Positions 11,579 to 25,586 are shown, numbered from the stretch's first letter. The stretch: DNA of 64,000 bases from Lineolata rhizophorae (GCA_010093515.1 MU001676.1:727686-791685), one strand, 5' to 3'. Notes: generated by a model not told the origin, from the letters alone. Program-made: numbers and translations.

Positions 11579-13466
11579 ATGGCCGGAATTTTTGAGCAGC
11601 CGCGAAATGCGGGCACACTGTGTAAGTCATTCTGGCGGGGTCCGTGTTGCTTTGCCGTAGCATGCACACGAGTTGCTTAAACTTTTTTCCCTGGAGCAGT
11701 TCTTGGTGGCCAGAAAATTAGCGGCCAAGACATCCGCGACCAAAATGTTTTCGCGACGCAAGCAATCGCGAACGTGGTGAAGTCATCGTTCGGGCCGTCG
11801 GGCTTGGACAAGATGATGGTGGATGACATCGGAGACGTCACGGTTACCAACGACGGAGCTACCATTCTTTCGCTCCTGGAGATCGATCACCCCGCTGGCA
11901 AGATTCTGGTCGACCTGGCGCAGCAGCAAGACAAGGAAGTCGGTGATGGGACCACGTCGGTCGTGCTGATCGCGGCCGAGTTGCTGCGGCGGGCAAACGA
12001 ACTCATGAAGAACCGGATACATCCGACGACAATCATAACGGGGTACCGGTTGGCGTTGCGCGAGGCGGTCAAGTACATGAGCGAGAACATTAGCATCAAA
12101 GTGGAGAACCTGGGCCGTGAGAGTCTGGTCAACGTGGCGAAGACGAGCATGTCGAGCAAGCTCATCGGGGCCGACTCCGACTTTTTCGCCACCATGTGTG
12201 TCGATGCGATGCAGTCGGTCAAGTCGACCAACCATAAGAATGAGGTCAAATACCCGGTTAAGGCGGTTAATGTGCTAAAGGCCCACGGGAAGAGCGCCAC
12301 TGAGTCCATATTGGTCAAGGGCTACGCGCTCAACTGCACAGTTGCCTCGCAGGCCATGCGGACACGCGTCACCGACGCAAAGATCGCGTGCCTCGACATA
12401 AACCTTCAGAAAGAGCGCATGAAACTGGGCGTTAACATCACAATCGACGACCCGCAACAACTGGAGAAGATCAGGGAGCGGGAGGCGGGCATTGTCTTGG
12501 AGCGTGTGGAAATGATCCTCAAGGCGGGAGCTAATGTCGTGCTCACCACCAAGGGCATTGACGACTTGTGCCTGAAGATGTTTGTGGAGCGGGGTGCTAT
12601 GGCCGTGCGGCGATGCAAGAAAGAGGACCTGCGTCGGATAGCCAAGGCGTCCGGCGCGACGCTGGTCAGCTCGCTGTCAGATCTCAATGGTGACGAAAAG
12701 TTCGAGCCATCGTTACTCGGCCAGGCCGACGAGGTGGTGCAGGAAAGGATATCCGACGACGAGTGCATACTCATTAAAGGCATGAGGGTTCATTCGTCGG
12801 CGTCCATCATTCTTCGGGGCCCGAACGAGTACTCGTTGGATGAGATGGAACGGTCGGTGCACGATTGTCTGTCGGCGGTAAAACGTACGCTCGAGAGCGG
12901 CCGTATTGTCCCCGGTGGCGGCGCCGTCGAAACCGCGCTACACATCTACCTGGAGGAATGGGCGACGTCCGTGGTAAGTTTGATACACAAGAGCCACTGT
13001 CTGGCGCAGGCCTCACCGTACGCGCATGCTGCGGAACACGAGAGTTGCTCAAATAGCTTATTTTCTTTTTTACTGCCAGGGATCTCGCGAGCAGCTGGCA
13101 ATTGGAGCGTTCGCGCAGTCGCTGCTTGCCATACCCAAAACGCTCGCTATCAACGCGGCCAAGGACTCGTCGGAGCTGGTGGCACAACTGCGCTCGCGCC
13201 ACGCGCTGTCGCAGCGGACGGCCGACGGCGACGCCAACGAGGACGAGAAGACGGCGGCGCGCAAGAAGAACTACCGCAACTACGGGCTGGACCTGGCACG
13301 CGGCAAGGTGGTGGACGAGATCAAGGCGGGCGTGCTGGAGCCCAGCATGAGCAAGGTCAAGCAGCTCAAGAGCGCCGTCGAGGCGTGCATCGCCATCATG
13401 CGCATCGATACCCTCATCAAGCTAGATCCGGAGCAGCGTGGCGAGGACGACGGCCACGGCCACTGA
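11579..13466 (+). CDS. CCT1: T-complex protein 1 subunit alpha (CCT1)
   Basis: Three exons join(11579..11621, 11700..12973, 13080..13466) encode 567 residues, the usual length for this subunit. It is the alpha subunit of the hetero-oligomeric cytosolic chaperonin CCT/TRiC, which folds actin, tubulin and other substrates using ATP. The N-terminus [14 protein letters not shown] and the C-terminus [11 protein letters not shown] are characteristic of alpha rather than other CCT subunits. The equatorial ATP site shows NDGATIL and GDGTTS (residues about 96-101); the later VPGGGAVE is the conserved C-terminal equatorial motif. The start is fixed by the family N-terminus lying in a 43-nt first exon. 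Introns are 78 and 106 nt with GTAAGT donors. No odd residue was noticed. Confidence 0.97.
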
Positions 13467-16147
13467 AAACGGGCAATGTGGCGACCCTGGAAGGGGAGAT
13501 GATGCCGCGAATGTAATCTAGACACCTATGGATGCGTAGTACAAAAAAGAAGACCTTCTGCGGCCTCCCTGACTGAGGGTGCGGCGCAGCTGAACGGGGT
13601 GAAGTGCCTCCCCCCTCTCCTCCTCCTCCGCCGGCCTCTCTCTTCCCCGCCTCGCCCAAAAGCGAATTGCAGCGATCCTTCCCGTACAATTTTTTGCAGA
13701 GAGGCCCGGACAATCTCCTCGCGGCCTCTTCCGAATGAATGATTGGATTGGGATTTCCGAGAGGCCCATGCCGTGCCCCGATCGATCGTGCGACAGAAAC
13801 ATGTTTTATCACGCACGGAGCCTAGACGAGCTGTTCCACGACCGCAAGCAACAGTGACTGGCAAACGGCTGTGCTTTTTGTCCACCGTCGACCTCGCAGG
13901 GATGTGAGACCTGCAGACCTCCTGTTGTAGAATGTGCGATGCGCAAAGTAATGCTTTTGACCGCCGAGGCGCAGAGCAATAAGACCAAGTTAATTGTGGT
14001 GCAGGCGCAAAAGTGCGAAGTCGTCGAGCGAGGCTGACTTGAACCGGCTCCGTCACGACGGGGCTCAGAGAATCGAAAGGCCCGGGGGAGGGGGCCGCAT
14101 TCACACGCGCTGCAGCCTGCAGCCTCCCGGATCTGGAGGAGGTACCCACGTACCGTAGCATCGACCTGGCGCAGAACCCAAGTGCCGGGAGGACGCAGGC
14201 CGTGGTAGAGATCCTATAGGCAGGCGCTCCTGGGCGGGCAGGAACCCTGGGCGGAGGAGTTACCGGTATAAGGGCACGCCGGGGCCAGCAGGGCAAGATT
14301 AGGCTGCAAAGCACCTACCGAACGGGGCAAGCTGTCGTGCCAGATGGGTTCATACCGGTGCCCGGCCCATCTCGATCATGCCGGCCAGGCACAGAGCAAG
14401 GTGGTACCTCATGGCAGCATCGCGGCGAGCGCTGGGAAAAGAGATGCCCGCCGGATCGTGAATCCATGGGCACGATCAGCCCACCAATGCGCCCCGGCCT
14501 TCTTTTGGCTACTAAAATTGGCAAGTACGAACGCGACCTAGGGGTCGACATGGGACTCGATCGCCGGATCGATACGGAGTTGTGCTAGGTATGTACCTAG
14601 GCACAGTTGCCTCCTAGTTCTTGCGGTCGTCGTCTAGAACGCATAAATATTCAATTATTGCTTTATCTAGCATCTTTCTTTTTTTCTTCGGCCCCCCATC
14701 CCCTTTCTTCTTCTTTGCCAGCTTCGAATGTGGCCCTTACAGCAGTTAGAGGCGAACGCCCCCGCTAGACAGGTACTTGCCACCCGGCGAAGAGCGTGGT
14801 TCGCGGTCGCACCAGGGTGTAGGTCGCGAACGGTTTCCTTTGCGCTGGTGCTGGGTGGCTGCCGTGCGCCCCGAGCAAATTGAACCGAGCTCCTGTGAGC
14901 AAAGAGACCCGCAAATGCGGCCGAGGTCCGCGCGAGCCACTGTTCTCTTCCGGCGAGTGGGCCCGAGGCCGGTGCGCGGCCCCGACCGAACCGGCCCGGC
15001 CGTTGGGATTCCACGCTCGAGCTCGAAATTAAAATCCGCGCTCGGTCGCGCACGCAATTCAATTGCTTAATAGCTAGCTATGTATACCGCGCCAGAACAA
15101 TGTCCGGTTCTCAATTGCGAAACCGCCTGGAGAAACAGGGGGCGCCGACTGTCTACGAAGGGCAGCAAAAGAAGAAAAGGAAAAAAAATGGAAAAGGTTT
15201 CAAGACGAGATCTCTTTGAAACGAGCAGGGCCCCCACTCCTTCGCAAAACGGCGCCAAGGCCTCAGGTATCTCGTCGCGGTATGTATGTATGTACCTACC
15301 TTAGCGGCAGCGCCCGCACGGGGCGCCGGGACGTCAGCGCAGTCTGCCCGCCACGGAGCGCAGCAGGAGGGAGAGATACTCCCCCCCGGCGGCAGCAAAA
15401 GAAACAAAGCGAACCAGGAAAGGCAATGAAGACGTCCGAAAACGTCGTTGGCGATCGTCCGAGTAAACAACAGTCGAGTCCGCCGGTTCGCACGCTGCCA
15501 GCCGGCCTATCACGCACGCGCAGCGACTGGGTGTCGTCACGGGCGCCCGGGGGCTTGTTCGGGCGCGGGCGGGCGCAGGCAGGCGCAGGGCCCCGGCGCG
15601 CCAACCAAGGGCTGCCCCACGCGCCACCGGCGGGCGTCCCGCGCTCGCTCGGCCACATCGGGATGCTTCACTGGACGGTGCTCGCCGGCCGGGCGCGCCG
15701 CAGCTTGCATGTGCTGCAACCGGGGGCACGTCCAGGGTGCCGGAAGCACACTCTTTTTCTCTCTTGCTCTGGCTGCTGCGCTTCCTGCCCTTGCCCTTTG
15801 GTCGCGCCCTCCGTAAGCGGCGCCGCCCCATCCCATCTATTTCCCGCGGGGCCAAGAAGGAAAGAGAGGGAAACGAGATGCGTGCTCCGGGGAGGAGAAG
15901 GATCGCCCCCCAGCAGTGAAATAATATCAATCCGGTCTCCCGCCGCATACCCTCCCAGGCGCGTTGCACTTACATACCTCACCCAACCTCTCCTCACCCT
16001 CCCTTCCTCTCCCCTCCTCTCCCCTCCCTCCCGCCTCCGCCTCAGCGTACGCATTCCTGTCGCTGCTGTCCGCCGTGGCTTTATAGAGAGCCTTGCGGCC
16101 CGGCTTGTCACCGTGGCTCTGTCCGCAGACAGCTGCTCCGAAGCACC
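13467..16147. other. Long GC-rich intergenic region, TSC1 5' side
   Basis: This 2.7-kb gap between CCT1 and TSC1 is very GC-rich with purine- and pyrimidine-biased tracts, so many frames stay open on both strands at once (for example near 15216-16147). None has domain-like composition. The right end should contain the TSC1 promoter and 5' UTR. Confidence 0.45.
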
Positions 16148-19100
16148 ATGCTGATGAAGTACGTAATACGCCTTGGTCCCTCGCTCCCTGCTGGTTGGTA
16201 TAACCATGTACTCACGCCGTCGTCTCAATCTTCACAGGACGCTGGTCAGGTCGCTCAACGCGACCTTCGCGACGCCCGTCACCCACCTGCCGGACGAGAT
16301 CCAGCACGCCATCGAGCAATTCCTCGACGCGAACGAGAACACGATCGACGAGTACGATGCCTCGCGCCTGCACGACGACTTGCTGTGCACGTACGAGACG
16401 TACGTCGACAGCACCCAGGACAAGCTGGCGCCCTTCATCTGCGCCCTGCGAATGCTGCGGCCCGTCATGCGCGAGCAACAGCTCGCCGAGTGGTGGGAGC
16501 TCGTCATCCGGCCCGCCGTTGACTCCGTCGGCCACAAGCGCGAGGTCATCGACGAGGCCCGCGAGTTCCTGTTGGCGGTGCTGGTCTTCGACGCCGAGCG
16601 CGACTCGGCCGGCGACAAGGCGCGCGTCTCACGCCACTTCCTGACCCGCCTGCTCGACTCGTACCGTCGACGGACAAAGATCCCTCCCGCCGCTGCCGAG
16701 GAGACCATCACGCCCGAGTCCGAATTCATCGCCCACGAGCTCGAGTCGGTCCTGGTCGCCTTTGGCCGCCGCAAGCCCAAGGAGCTGCTCGTCGCCCTCG
16801 ACGAACTCCTCGTGCGCAAGGACGACCGCGCGCAGGTGCTCGCCTTGCTCTGCGCCTTCGTCCGCGTGCAGCCACCGCACCTCTACCTCGTGCTGGAGAC
16901 GTCCTTGATCCAACACCTCTACAAGTGCTTGATGATAGACACCTCGTCGACGGTCGTCTATCTCGCTCTCACCAACCTCATCATGTTCCTCCCGCACATC
17001 ACGAGCGCTCTGGTCGGGCTTATGCCCAAGCTCTTCCTGGTCTACGCCAGGCTTCTCTGCTGGAGCCGCATCGAGCCGTCCAGCCCGGAGCAGTATCAGA
17101 ACGAGGCCCCGGAAGAGGTCGAAGACATCGCGTGGGAAAAACTTGAAGGCACTAACCAAGACAACTCCGAGCCGGCTCCAGAGATCATGCACTTCTTCAC
17201 CTTTCTGTACGGACTGTTCCCTCTCAACCTCATGAGCTTTATCCGCAAACCTAGAAAGTTCCTCAAAGGCATCAATTTCCCGAAGGCCGACGAGTTCGAC
17301 CTCCCTCAGGACTACATTCGGGCTCAGACGGAGAAATATCGGGAAAACCATCTGCTTCACCCGCACTTTTTCACGATGCAGATCGAGGACGAGCTTGCGG
17401 AGAATCGATGGGTCAAGACGGATGCTGCGGACCTTGTAATGGAGTGTATGTCGTTGTGCGTGGCCACGCCCTCGTTAAATGATCCCGGTCCACCTCCGAA
17501 AAGCAAGCTACCCGCGCTTCCGAAGACGCTCGACCAGCAGTTGCCGCCTTCGGAGCCACTCCTTATGGCTGATGATGATTCAACTATTGCCAACGACACG
17601 TACTCGCCGTCCGAACTCAAGTCTAACAGCAGTTGGCGAAATACTCACTCTACCGCTATCACTCAATACACCTCTAACGAGCCTCTCCCTATACAAAAAT
17701 TCTCAAACCCTGCATCTCGGTCATCTAGGGCGGCATCGCCTGCATCTAGGGGCCAAGATACCGCCGGATGCGATTCGCCAACGCTGCCGCCAGTTGAAAA
17801 TGTCCCGGATCTTCCAGCCAAGATCCCCGAGATTTCGAAAAGTCTCAATTTCCCGATTCCACCGCCGAGTGAGCCTACGTCGCCGACTCTAGAGGAATTT
17901 GGAAGGAAGCTTTCGCAGCGGAGGAAGTCACCCAAATATCTGCGGCGGCCTGAGGACCAATCGCAAATTGCGACTCTGCAGCGCGAGCTCATGCTCTTGA
18001 GAAATGACCTGCACTTTGAACGGTATCTCAAGCTTCAGCACCTCTCGCATATTGGCCAGTTGCAGCGGAAGCATATCAAGGAGGCAACTGTCGAGGCTGA
18101 AACTCAAAATCTTATCAATGCTAACAAGGCTTTGAGGGCGAAGCTCGAAAAGGCCAACAAGCTCATGGAGCAGCTTAAGAAGCAGCAGGGCGACAGCAGA
18201 GCACGGTCGAAGAAGTGGGAGGGCGACCTTAGCACGAAGGTCAAGTTCTTGCGCGAGGAACAAAAGTCTTGGGTGACGGAAGAGGAGGCGCTTCGGCACG
18301 AATTGACCAAGTATCAGAGGGACTGTGAGGAGCTGCGCACAATCGTTGTGCAGCGGGAGTCGGCAAAGGTCAGGGCGGAGCAGCATCTGCAGTCACTGCA
18401 GGCGGATCTCTCGGAGCTAGACGCGCTACGTCATGAGGTGGATTCTCTGCAGTCGCGGCTGCGGGAGTACGAGTTGCGGGAGCTGGATTTCGAGCAAGCG
18501 AAGGAGGACAAGGAGCTTCTGCGCGCCGATCTCGACTCTGCGCTATTGAAACTGAACCACAAGGATGCCGAATTGGAGCGGACGCGCAAAGTGTATGAGC
18601 ATAAACTTTTGGATATGGAGCGGCGGTTGAACCACGTCAAGACGTACGAGATGCAGGCCGCGGACGGACGACTGCCGGACTCGGTTCAGGCGATGCTGGA
18701 CAGTGCGCTGGCGGCGAGCAATTCCCGCATCGATCGCATGCGCAAGGCGCACACCAAGCTGCTTAACAGGTACAACGACTTGCAAGCTCGATACTACGAG
18801 CTAGGCGGAGATTTCGATCACCCTACCGGACAGCCGCAGATGCAACAAGAACCGGACCGCACTGTGCACGCGTTCGACCGTAGACCTTCACATATGAGCG
18901 GCGGTGGAGGAAGCGGACCTCTAATGTTTAATTCTAACTACCGTCGGCCGCACGCCTTCTCCGATCCCATTCAGGACGAGGAAGAGTACATGGCGGAAAG
19001 CCCGACCGGCTATCATTCTTCGGGCATGTCCAGCGGGCCCAACAGCTTCCCGAACAGGCCTACCCGATACGAATCCCTAACGAACCGCCAGAATCCCGCC

Positions 19101-19954
19101 TTCTCGGACAACGAGTACATGAACGACATGCCGGCGCAGCAACACGAGTACGGCGGGCCGCTGCACGAAGCGAACACGGGCAGCTTCCGGGCGCTGCAGC
19201 ACCAGCACCAGCATCAGCTGGCGCCGTCAACCTCGCACAACGCGCCGTCGGAAACGGTGCACTCGAGCAACCGCAGCGCCTTCAGCATCGAGTCGGGCTC
19301 GTCCAACTCGAAGAGCGAGAAGAACAAGGAGAAGATTACTCCGAAGTCAGATGTACGCGTCTACGGCCGAGGTGAGTGCAGCCAAGCTACCAGCTTACTA
19401 CTTAATTCCCGTGTCTCTCTATCCCTCTTCCTCTTTCCCTCGTATATTTCTGCCCTTTTACGCATCCCCCGGGGTCCTTCCCGCTCCCCTCTCGCGTGCA
19501 TGTCTAGCGCGCCACCTTCAATCAGCCATGGGCCCTGACCCCTGGCGCCGACACGCCCTTTCGCCCGCCCGCGCCAGTGACGCCACGCCGGGCTCGAAAC
19601 GTCCCGGGCCTGGGACAGTGGGCGGGTTCACTCTCCCAATGCTGCCAGGCCTCCCACCCCACAATCCACCCCCGCCCTTTTCTTCTCTCTCCCCCTCTCT
19701 ATGTACGGCCGAACATTTGGCTTTTTACCCGTACGCGTACTTTCACCCAGCCCACCCCTCCCGGTTCCCTTTCGGCGCGCGTCAGGACGCACTCCGCTGA
19801 CTCGTACGCGTCTGCAGGCGGGGCCCAGAACATCGGGAAGAAGAAGAAGGAGAAGGAGAAGGCGGCCTCGAACGGAAGCGGGGCGAGCGCACCGCCGCCG
19901 CCGCAGCAGCAGCAGCACAAGTCGGGGTTCCGCGGCATTCGCGGCATCATTTAG
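16148..19954 (+). CDS. TSC1: Hamartin-like TSC1, negative regulator of TORC1
   Basis: Three exons join(16148..16158, 16238..19371, 19818..19954) encode 1093 residues. TSC1 partners TSC2, the GAP for Rheb, and so restrains TORC1. The hamartin domain covers about residues 5-410: an all-helical N-terminal part with SLNATF, FICALRMLRPV and YGLFPLNLMSFIRKP. A Ser/Pro-rich linker follows, then a long coiled coil (about 577-868), then a Ser/Gly/Gln-rich tail. I chose the 11-nt first exon because splicing its AA end to the acceptor at 16237 gives MLMKTLVRSLNATF, starting directly in the domain. The last intron (446 nt) is far longer than the others here; the final exon encodes a Lys-rich stretch, a PPPPQQQQ run and FRGIRGII. 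Failure to splice it would give a different tail ending at 19538. Confidence 0.88.
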
Positions 19955-22900
19955 GGTGGGGGCGGGTAAACATAGCGAACGATACGAGGAGTTTTCTGGA
20001 AAATGGAGAAACCAATTCTATGTGTGCGGGTTTGGATCTAATGATGCATGGCAGAATGGGGCGGTTTGCGACTGCGCCTTTTTTTGGTTGGTCTGTTTTC
20101 ACAGCGCTTTCTCATTTTGATTTGTTCTTTTCCCCTTCCTTCGAGTTTGGGTATGAGTTTCTACGGTCCGATTTGAGCGGGGCCTTGCAGCGTTGTGGGC
20201 CTTGGCGAGGGTTTGGGAACTTTACGGCATTTGAGATGGGGGACTTTGCATCCTTGGTTATTCGTTAGGTAAGGCGTTTTGTTGTGCGGGCCTTGCGCGG
20301 GCCACGATGGCGCGGAGATTGCCTTCCTTTCCGCAAGGGCCCTGGCGCGGGCTCGGCCGGCAAACCCCCGTTTTGCCTCCTCGGGTTTGGTTTACTCTCT
20401 CGCTCGCTCTTAGGCGACGCCGTTATAGGTAGACTGGGGCGGTTTTCTTTTTCCTTTGTGCGTTTGTCCGACTGCTTGGCAACAGGCAAAGTCGTTCGGG
20501 GTTCGACGGGCCACTAAGACATGTGGCATCCGCAAGGGTCATCGTTGTTCGTTCACGTTTTTGAAGGGAACGGCCGACTAGGGGAATCGGTGATGTGGAA
20601 CTGAAACTTCAAACAGCTCGCAGCGAAAGTATGTACGAACGCGCTATGTACCGATTTTGGAGGTAGGCTTGGTTGTCTCGTCTCCATTGCTGCTCGTGCG
20701 TTTGTGCCTACGGTTGCGTATGCGAGCGTGACTCCGAAAAGGCGGCACGTTGTCTTTTTCCGTTTTGCCTGCCCAGGGGGTTGACCTACGTCAAGTTCGA
20801 CCCCATTGCTGGTACGCAGTAATCTCTTACGTACGAAGTTTTTGTGTGTACATATTCTAGAGTCAGGCCCTGGTTCTAGACGTTAAACAAGTAAACTGTA
20901 AATATTAAATATCTGCATCTCGTTCGGCCGAAACAAACTTTACCTTTCCATGCGTTCCCATTTTATCGTCCTGTTTTGGTCTGCTGAAAATCGCAGTGTT
21001 GCGTCGTCCAGCTACACGCATTGGAGAACAATTGCCTATCATCACAGTCGAGCTGGAAAATTCAGCGTGGGAGGAACGCGCGTAGGTATGGTGAGCCCTG
21101 CACAAACTAACTAGCCACCCACTCTCCCCAGACGAGATGAGCTGCACATTGCATAATCTCGAAGCTTCGAGGAACGCTAGGGTAGCGATATGGCCGCCGC
21201 ACATCGACGTGGGGAGCTCGCAACTCTAAACGGGGCGAGGGCACTAAAGTCGCTGATAGAGCTTTCTTGGGACAGTCGGGGGAGCACGCTATGTATACTA
21301 GTAGGAACGCTATCCCACCCGAAGCCGCAGCCCTGGCTTGTGGCCCCTCGCCCTGCCCCGGACCCCCATTCGACGGCCCTGCCAAGCGGCGCTTGGCCTC
21401 CTTAGGGGGGGGAAGACAAGACCCACCGTCGCCGTGTCCGCGGATCAGACCGGGTCGTGGCGTTATCGCGGCGCTGCCTGGCTTGGAGGGGGGTATGTAT
21501 GTATGTATGTGGTCGATGCCATCGTAGCGGAAGGTGGTGTTTTGGACAAGAGATTGGTGGTGGTAGTGGTGGCGTGGTGGTGTCGCGGGTGCGGGCGGGC
21601 GGGCGGGAGAGTTGCGCGGGACGGGAGGAGGACGGCACGCGGTGCGGTGTGGTAGATTGGCTAGGTGTCGCGCTGCTCTTGCCTCTAGGCCGGGGGGTGG
21701 AGGATTTCGTCACCGCTTCCGTTTCGTTCGGTGGCACTTACATACGTAGTACCTATATTTCCCTTCGGGAGTGGCGGTGCGCCGGGGCATGGAGGTCACA
21801 CCTAGTTTCAAGCTTCAAAAGCAACAAGTAGCCTATGCGCTTGCCAATCCGGCCGTTCAACCCGCGCGAATATATGGGAAGGAATAAATGAGGAAGCGGA
21901 AAGAAAAAATAAAATAAAATAAATCCTTCGATTTATCTTCGCCCGCAGCACATTAGCGGGGTCACCCACGCACGGGATAGCGACATGAACTTATGCGATC
22001 TGCGGCCGCCTTGGGAATGGGCGGCCCGGACAGGTGGGGATTGTGGGAGACGAAGGGCACCGCTAAGTGGTGCTTCTCGCAAGGTCCCCTTCCCGGGGCG
22101 TTGGATCCGACCACACCATGCGGCAGCACATAGTGCAGGCCGCGATGCACGTTTCACGACCTTTTCTGCCCTCCGTCATCGTCCCTCGGCGGGGGAGTCA
22201 CGGAAGTCGAGGGCTACCTCTCGTTAACAGGGTGGGATGAGTTGCTTTCGTTGATAAGGCTCGTGGAGAAACCAAGTCTCGGTCAGCGCATTGCGCCCGA
22301 TAATGCGGTGCGTCTCTCGGCCAGCTTTGGTGGGGAGTGCATGAACGAGCGGTATCTGGAGTTCGTGGGGAGCTTGGGACTTATCGACGGGAGCTCGAAA
22401 CGTTTCTTTTTTTTTTTTTTTTTTGGGTTGGGGTTAGATGGCTATGAAGAACTCAAAGAGCTCATCAAGTCTCCGCTCACAACAGTGCTTCTATGCTATT
22501 AATACCCTAGAAATGATCTGGGAGGAATGCCGAAATGAAGCGTGAGATTTTCATGTACAGCCCTAAAGCTCCGGAAACCCTACAGTCTCGTTTGCGGAGA
22601 AACCCCTCCTAATTATGGTCAAATCAACCAATCGATAGTGGTTGGAATGCAACCGTCACTGTGTGCCGCTTTCCAGGCCTCCTGCCGCTCGACTACGGAC
22701 TAACTACCCGCCTTTTCACGCCACTATTAGCGGCATATCGAAGAGCCAATCACACGGACCATGGTGGGTACCGTAGGGCAAGTACATGATCAATGGACTC
22801 AATTTCACGTCTTACACGCCACCGGGAAGTAGTTTCATGCAGAGACTCCTTCGCGGGACGCGCACCATCGTCCCTTGCATTTCAATAGCCGAAGCTGACA

Positions 22901-23081
22901 CTCATCCCGAACGAACCCCAACGACATAGGCATAGTCCTGTATCAAGAGATATTCCAGAGAAACCAAGTAACTAGTGAAATAGCTTCTCTGGCAGATATG
23001 ATCACTTGTTTCTAAAAATTTAGGGTAGATGTCGGGAAATGAGCCATGGTGAACTGATTCTCGACATAAGGAAGGGATACT
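19955..23081. other. Long intergenic region between convergent TSC1 and MLH1
   Basis: This 3.1-kb gap lies between two genes that converge on it, so no promoter is required, yet it is the longest gap in the window. It has a short GTAT tetranucleotide repeat near 21494-21510 and a T run near 22404-22424. Overlapping open frames near 20905-21830 show no domain. I see no gene, but a non-coding transcript cannot be excluded. Confidence 0.4.
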
Positions 23082-25438
23082 TCAACATCGCTCAAACACC
23101 CGGTACAGTCCTTTGAGATTGGCAACCTCAACAACACCTTTCAAAAGCCCTCGGGTAGAGACAAGACGGGCTTTAAATGCCGGAAATACCACGTTTTCGA
23201 TCGCTCGGTTCAACTGCAGACGTCTTCCGTGAACCTCCGCGTCTTCCGAATCCTTGTCTACCGTGCCTTCATCGCCTTCCATCCCCGGTGTTTGAGAAGC
23301 AGGCGGCGGCGGCGTCGGCAGGGATTCAGGGACATAGAAACTCGCGAGTTCTCGCAGAAAGCTTTGGAAGCAGGCCTTCTCTTCGAGCCAATTGACGTGA
23401 GGTCCCAGTCGGAGAAGAAACTGGGGAAGTTTTGCCATGCTCGGCAGATATCCTTTCATCATGAGGGGTATGGCATGTAGGTCGCCGTCTTCGGATATTT
23501 CCACCGAGAAGTACTCCGCAAGCATGTCACGGCGGTTTATTAGTTGTTTGCGAACAACGATAACCACCTCATCCCAATCGAAGTCCTCGGGTGCTTCGGC
23601 AACCGTTCTCTCCTGCGTAGCCGCGACGTTTAGAATCTCTTGGAGGCTGAGCGGAGGCTCAAACCGGATGCAACCAAAATTACCGAAGTCGGTTAGCCCC
23701 AGCTGGTAGAAATACTCATTGCAAATCATCCCATAGTCAACAAGGTACAATTTGACCCCGCTCTGGATCGCTGCAATGCGTTTCCGCTCGTCCACGACAC
23801 CGACAAATGTGTGGCTCGCGAAGACGTCTGTCAGTTCATTATGCATATTGTCCCGAACTTCAGCTCGCAGTTCTTTGATTGACGTAAGCCTGCAAACTGT
23901 GGGCTCTTTGTCGGAATATTTGTATTTCAATTCCTGAAGGCCAGTGTCGCCTCCGGTTGCTGCTTGAGCGGACATTGATTGCTGGCCGGTGGAAAGCATA
24001 GAAGTAATCTTTCGCGCCCTGGAATCCGTTCGAATAAGGTTGTTTTCATAAGGCCTCTGTTTTGAGGCCGGCGGACGCCGATCAATTGATTTGGAGAGTT
24101 GCGGGTCTGGTTCTGCGTCGGTGGGAAGCTTCTCTCTTCGCGGTGTTTCGACTGAAGCGCGTAGCACCTGCGCCCCTGGAAGCAAAGTTTGGGTCATGAA
24201 TGTCCTACTAGTGTCGACCTTTCCGAGATTTTCTCTGATCTCATTCGTGATCACTCCAATGATTTCTTCCTCATTCAGGAAGTTCACTTCCCGCTTAGTC
24301 GGATGCACGTTCACGTCGACGCGCTGTGGCTCGATCTCAAGACTCAGGTAGACAAACGGGTGGCCGCCCTTTGGCAAGAAAGTCGAATAAAGTGAATCAA
24401 CGGCCTTCTTGATCGCCGAAGACTCGACAGCTCGATGGTTGATGAAGAGCAAGAAAGTCGTCTTCTTGACACTGTAGTTCGCATTGCTCGCCCAAAGTTC
24501 GGCTTTGAAGCCCCAACGGTCGTCCGAGATCTCCAGCGGGATCAACTCATTCGCGACACTACTACCATGGACATGGCGGATACGGTCTAGAGTATTTGCC
24601 TTTTCTGGCACGCTAATCCCAGGAGTTGAATCCCCATGCTTCTTGCACGAGAAGGCCACGTTGGTGCAATGAATGGCGTACCGTCCGACCAAATCCAGGA
24701 TTTTGGCGTACTCCTCACTAGCCGAGCGGAATGCACGCCTCCGGTTCGGAATATTGTAGAAAAGATCTTCAACCTAGATATGTAAGCCTATTCAGCCATT
24801 TGAAAGCCACGGAGAGGAAATTATCATACAGTAATTTGCGTTCCAATGCGGCCCGCGCAAGCTTTGGGTTCGGCGCTCTGACCTGCTTTCGGAGCAGCCA
24901 TCTTGCCGTCTGCGTAGCTAGCTCTCCAAGCGCAGCTCGAGTCCTTCGTCCTAGTAGCCACAGTGAGATGGGCGATATGACTGATACTCGCTAGAGCTTC
25001 GCCACGGAACCCATAGGTTCCAATCGAAGTTAAATCTTCGAAGGCTTTAAGCTTCGAAGTCGTAAAGCGCTCACACAATACTGGAAGGTCGTCGCGCTGT
25101 ACACAAAAATTAAAACCCCTCTACAAAAAAAGGAAGTTAGCATTGAGAGCGAAACATACATTGATCCCATGGCCGTTATCGGTAATTTGTAGAAGCTTCA
25201 ATCCGCCCTCCTTAACTAGAATCTCAAGCATAGTTGCGCCTGCATCAACGGAGTTCTCGATCAATTCTTTCAACGCATGTACAGGAGCGACAATGATCTC
25301 TCCTGCGGCAATTTTATTGACCACATCTTGGGCGAGCGCGCGGATTCGCCGGGGAGGTTGTACGAGGATTTCATCCTCGTCCGGTTTCCGCTTCGTCCCT
25401 CGTGAGAGGCCTTGTTCGTTCGACAGGCCTTCCTTCAT
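23082..25438 (-). CDS. MLH1: DNA mismatch repair protein MLH1
   Basis: Three exons, complement(join(23082..24773, 24830..25096, 25160..25438)), encode 745 residues. MLH1 is the common partner of the MutL heterodimers that act after MutS recognises a mismatch. The GHKL ATPase is clear: [23 protein letters not shown] with the general base Glu58 and the Mg-binding Asn62, DNGHGIN, and [10 protein letters not shown]. The transducer domain contains [12 protein letters not shown]. The C-terminal dimerisation domain ends in FERC, the diagnostic MLH1 terminus that contributes to the endonuclease site of its partner. The N-terminus has about 25 extra residues (KRKPDEDE) before the ATPase. Introns of 63 and 56 nt have GTATG donors. 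Confidence 0.97.
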
Positions 25439-25586
25439 GGCTGCAACCTTCTCCTATTCTTCAAAAGAATAACTTAGGAGTTGGAAATCGCAAATGTCGC
25501 GAAGTCCGGGGATGACGTTGGGGAAAACGTTGGCACGGTGAAGTGGCGATCAAACATATATGGAGGTACCTACTCGGTTGCGCTAT

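Noticed and set aside
15216-16154. Open frame of 312 codons upstream of TSC1, with others on the opposite strand
   Set aside because: Several frames on both strands are open at once because the DNA is very GC-rich and biased; composition is low-complexity and no domain or splice pattern fits.
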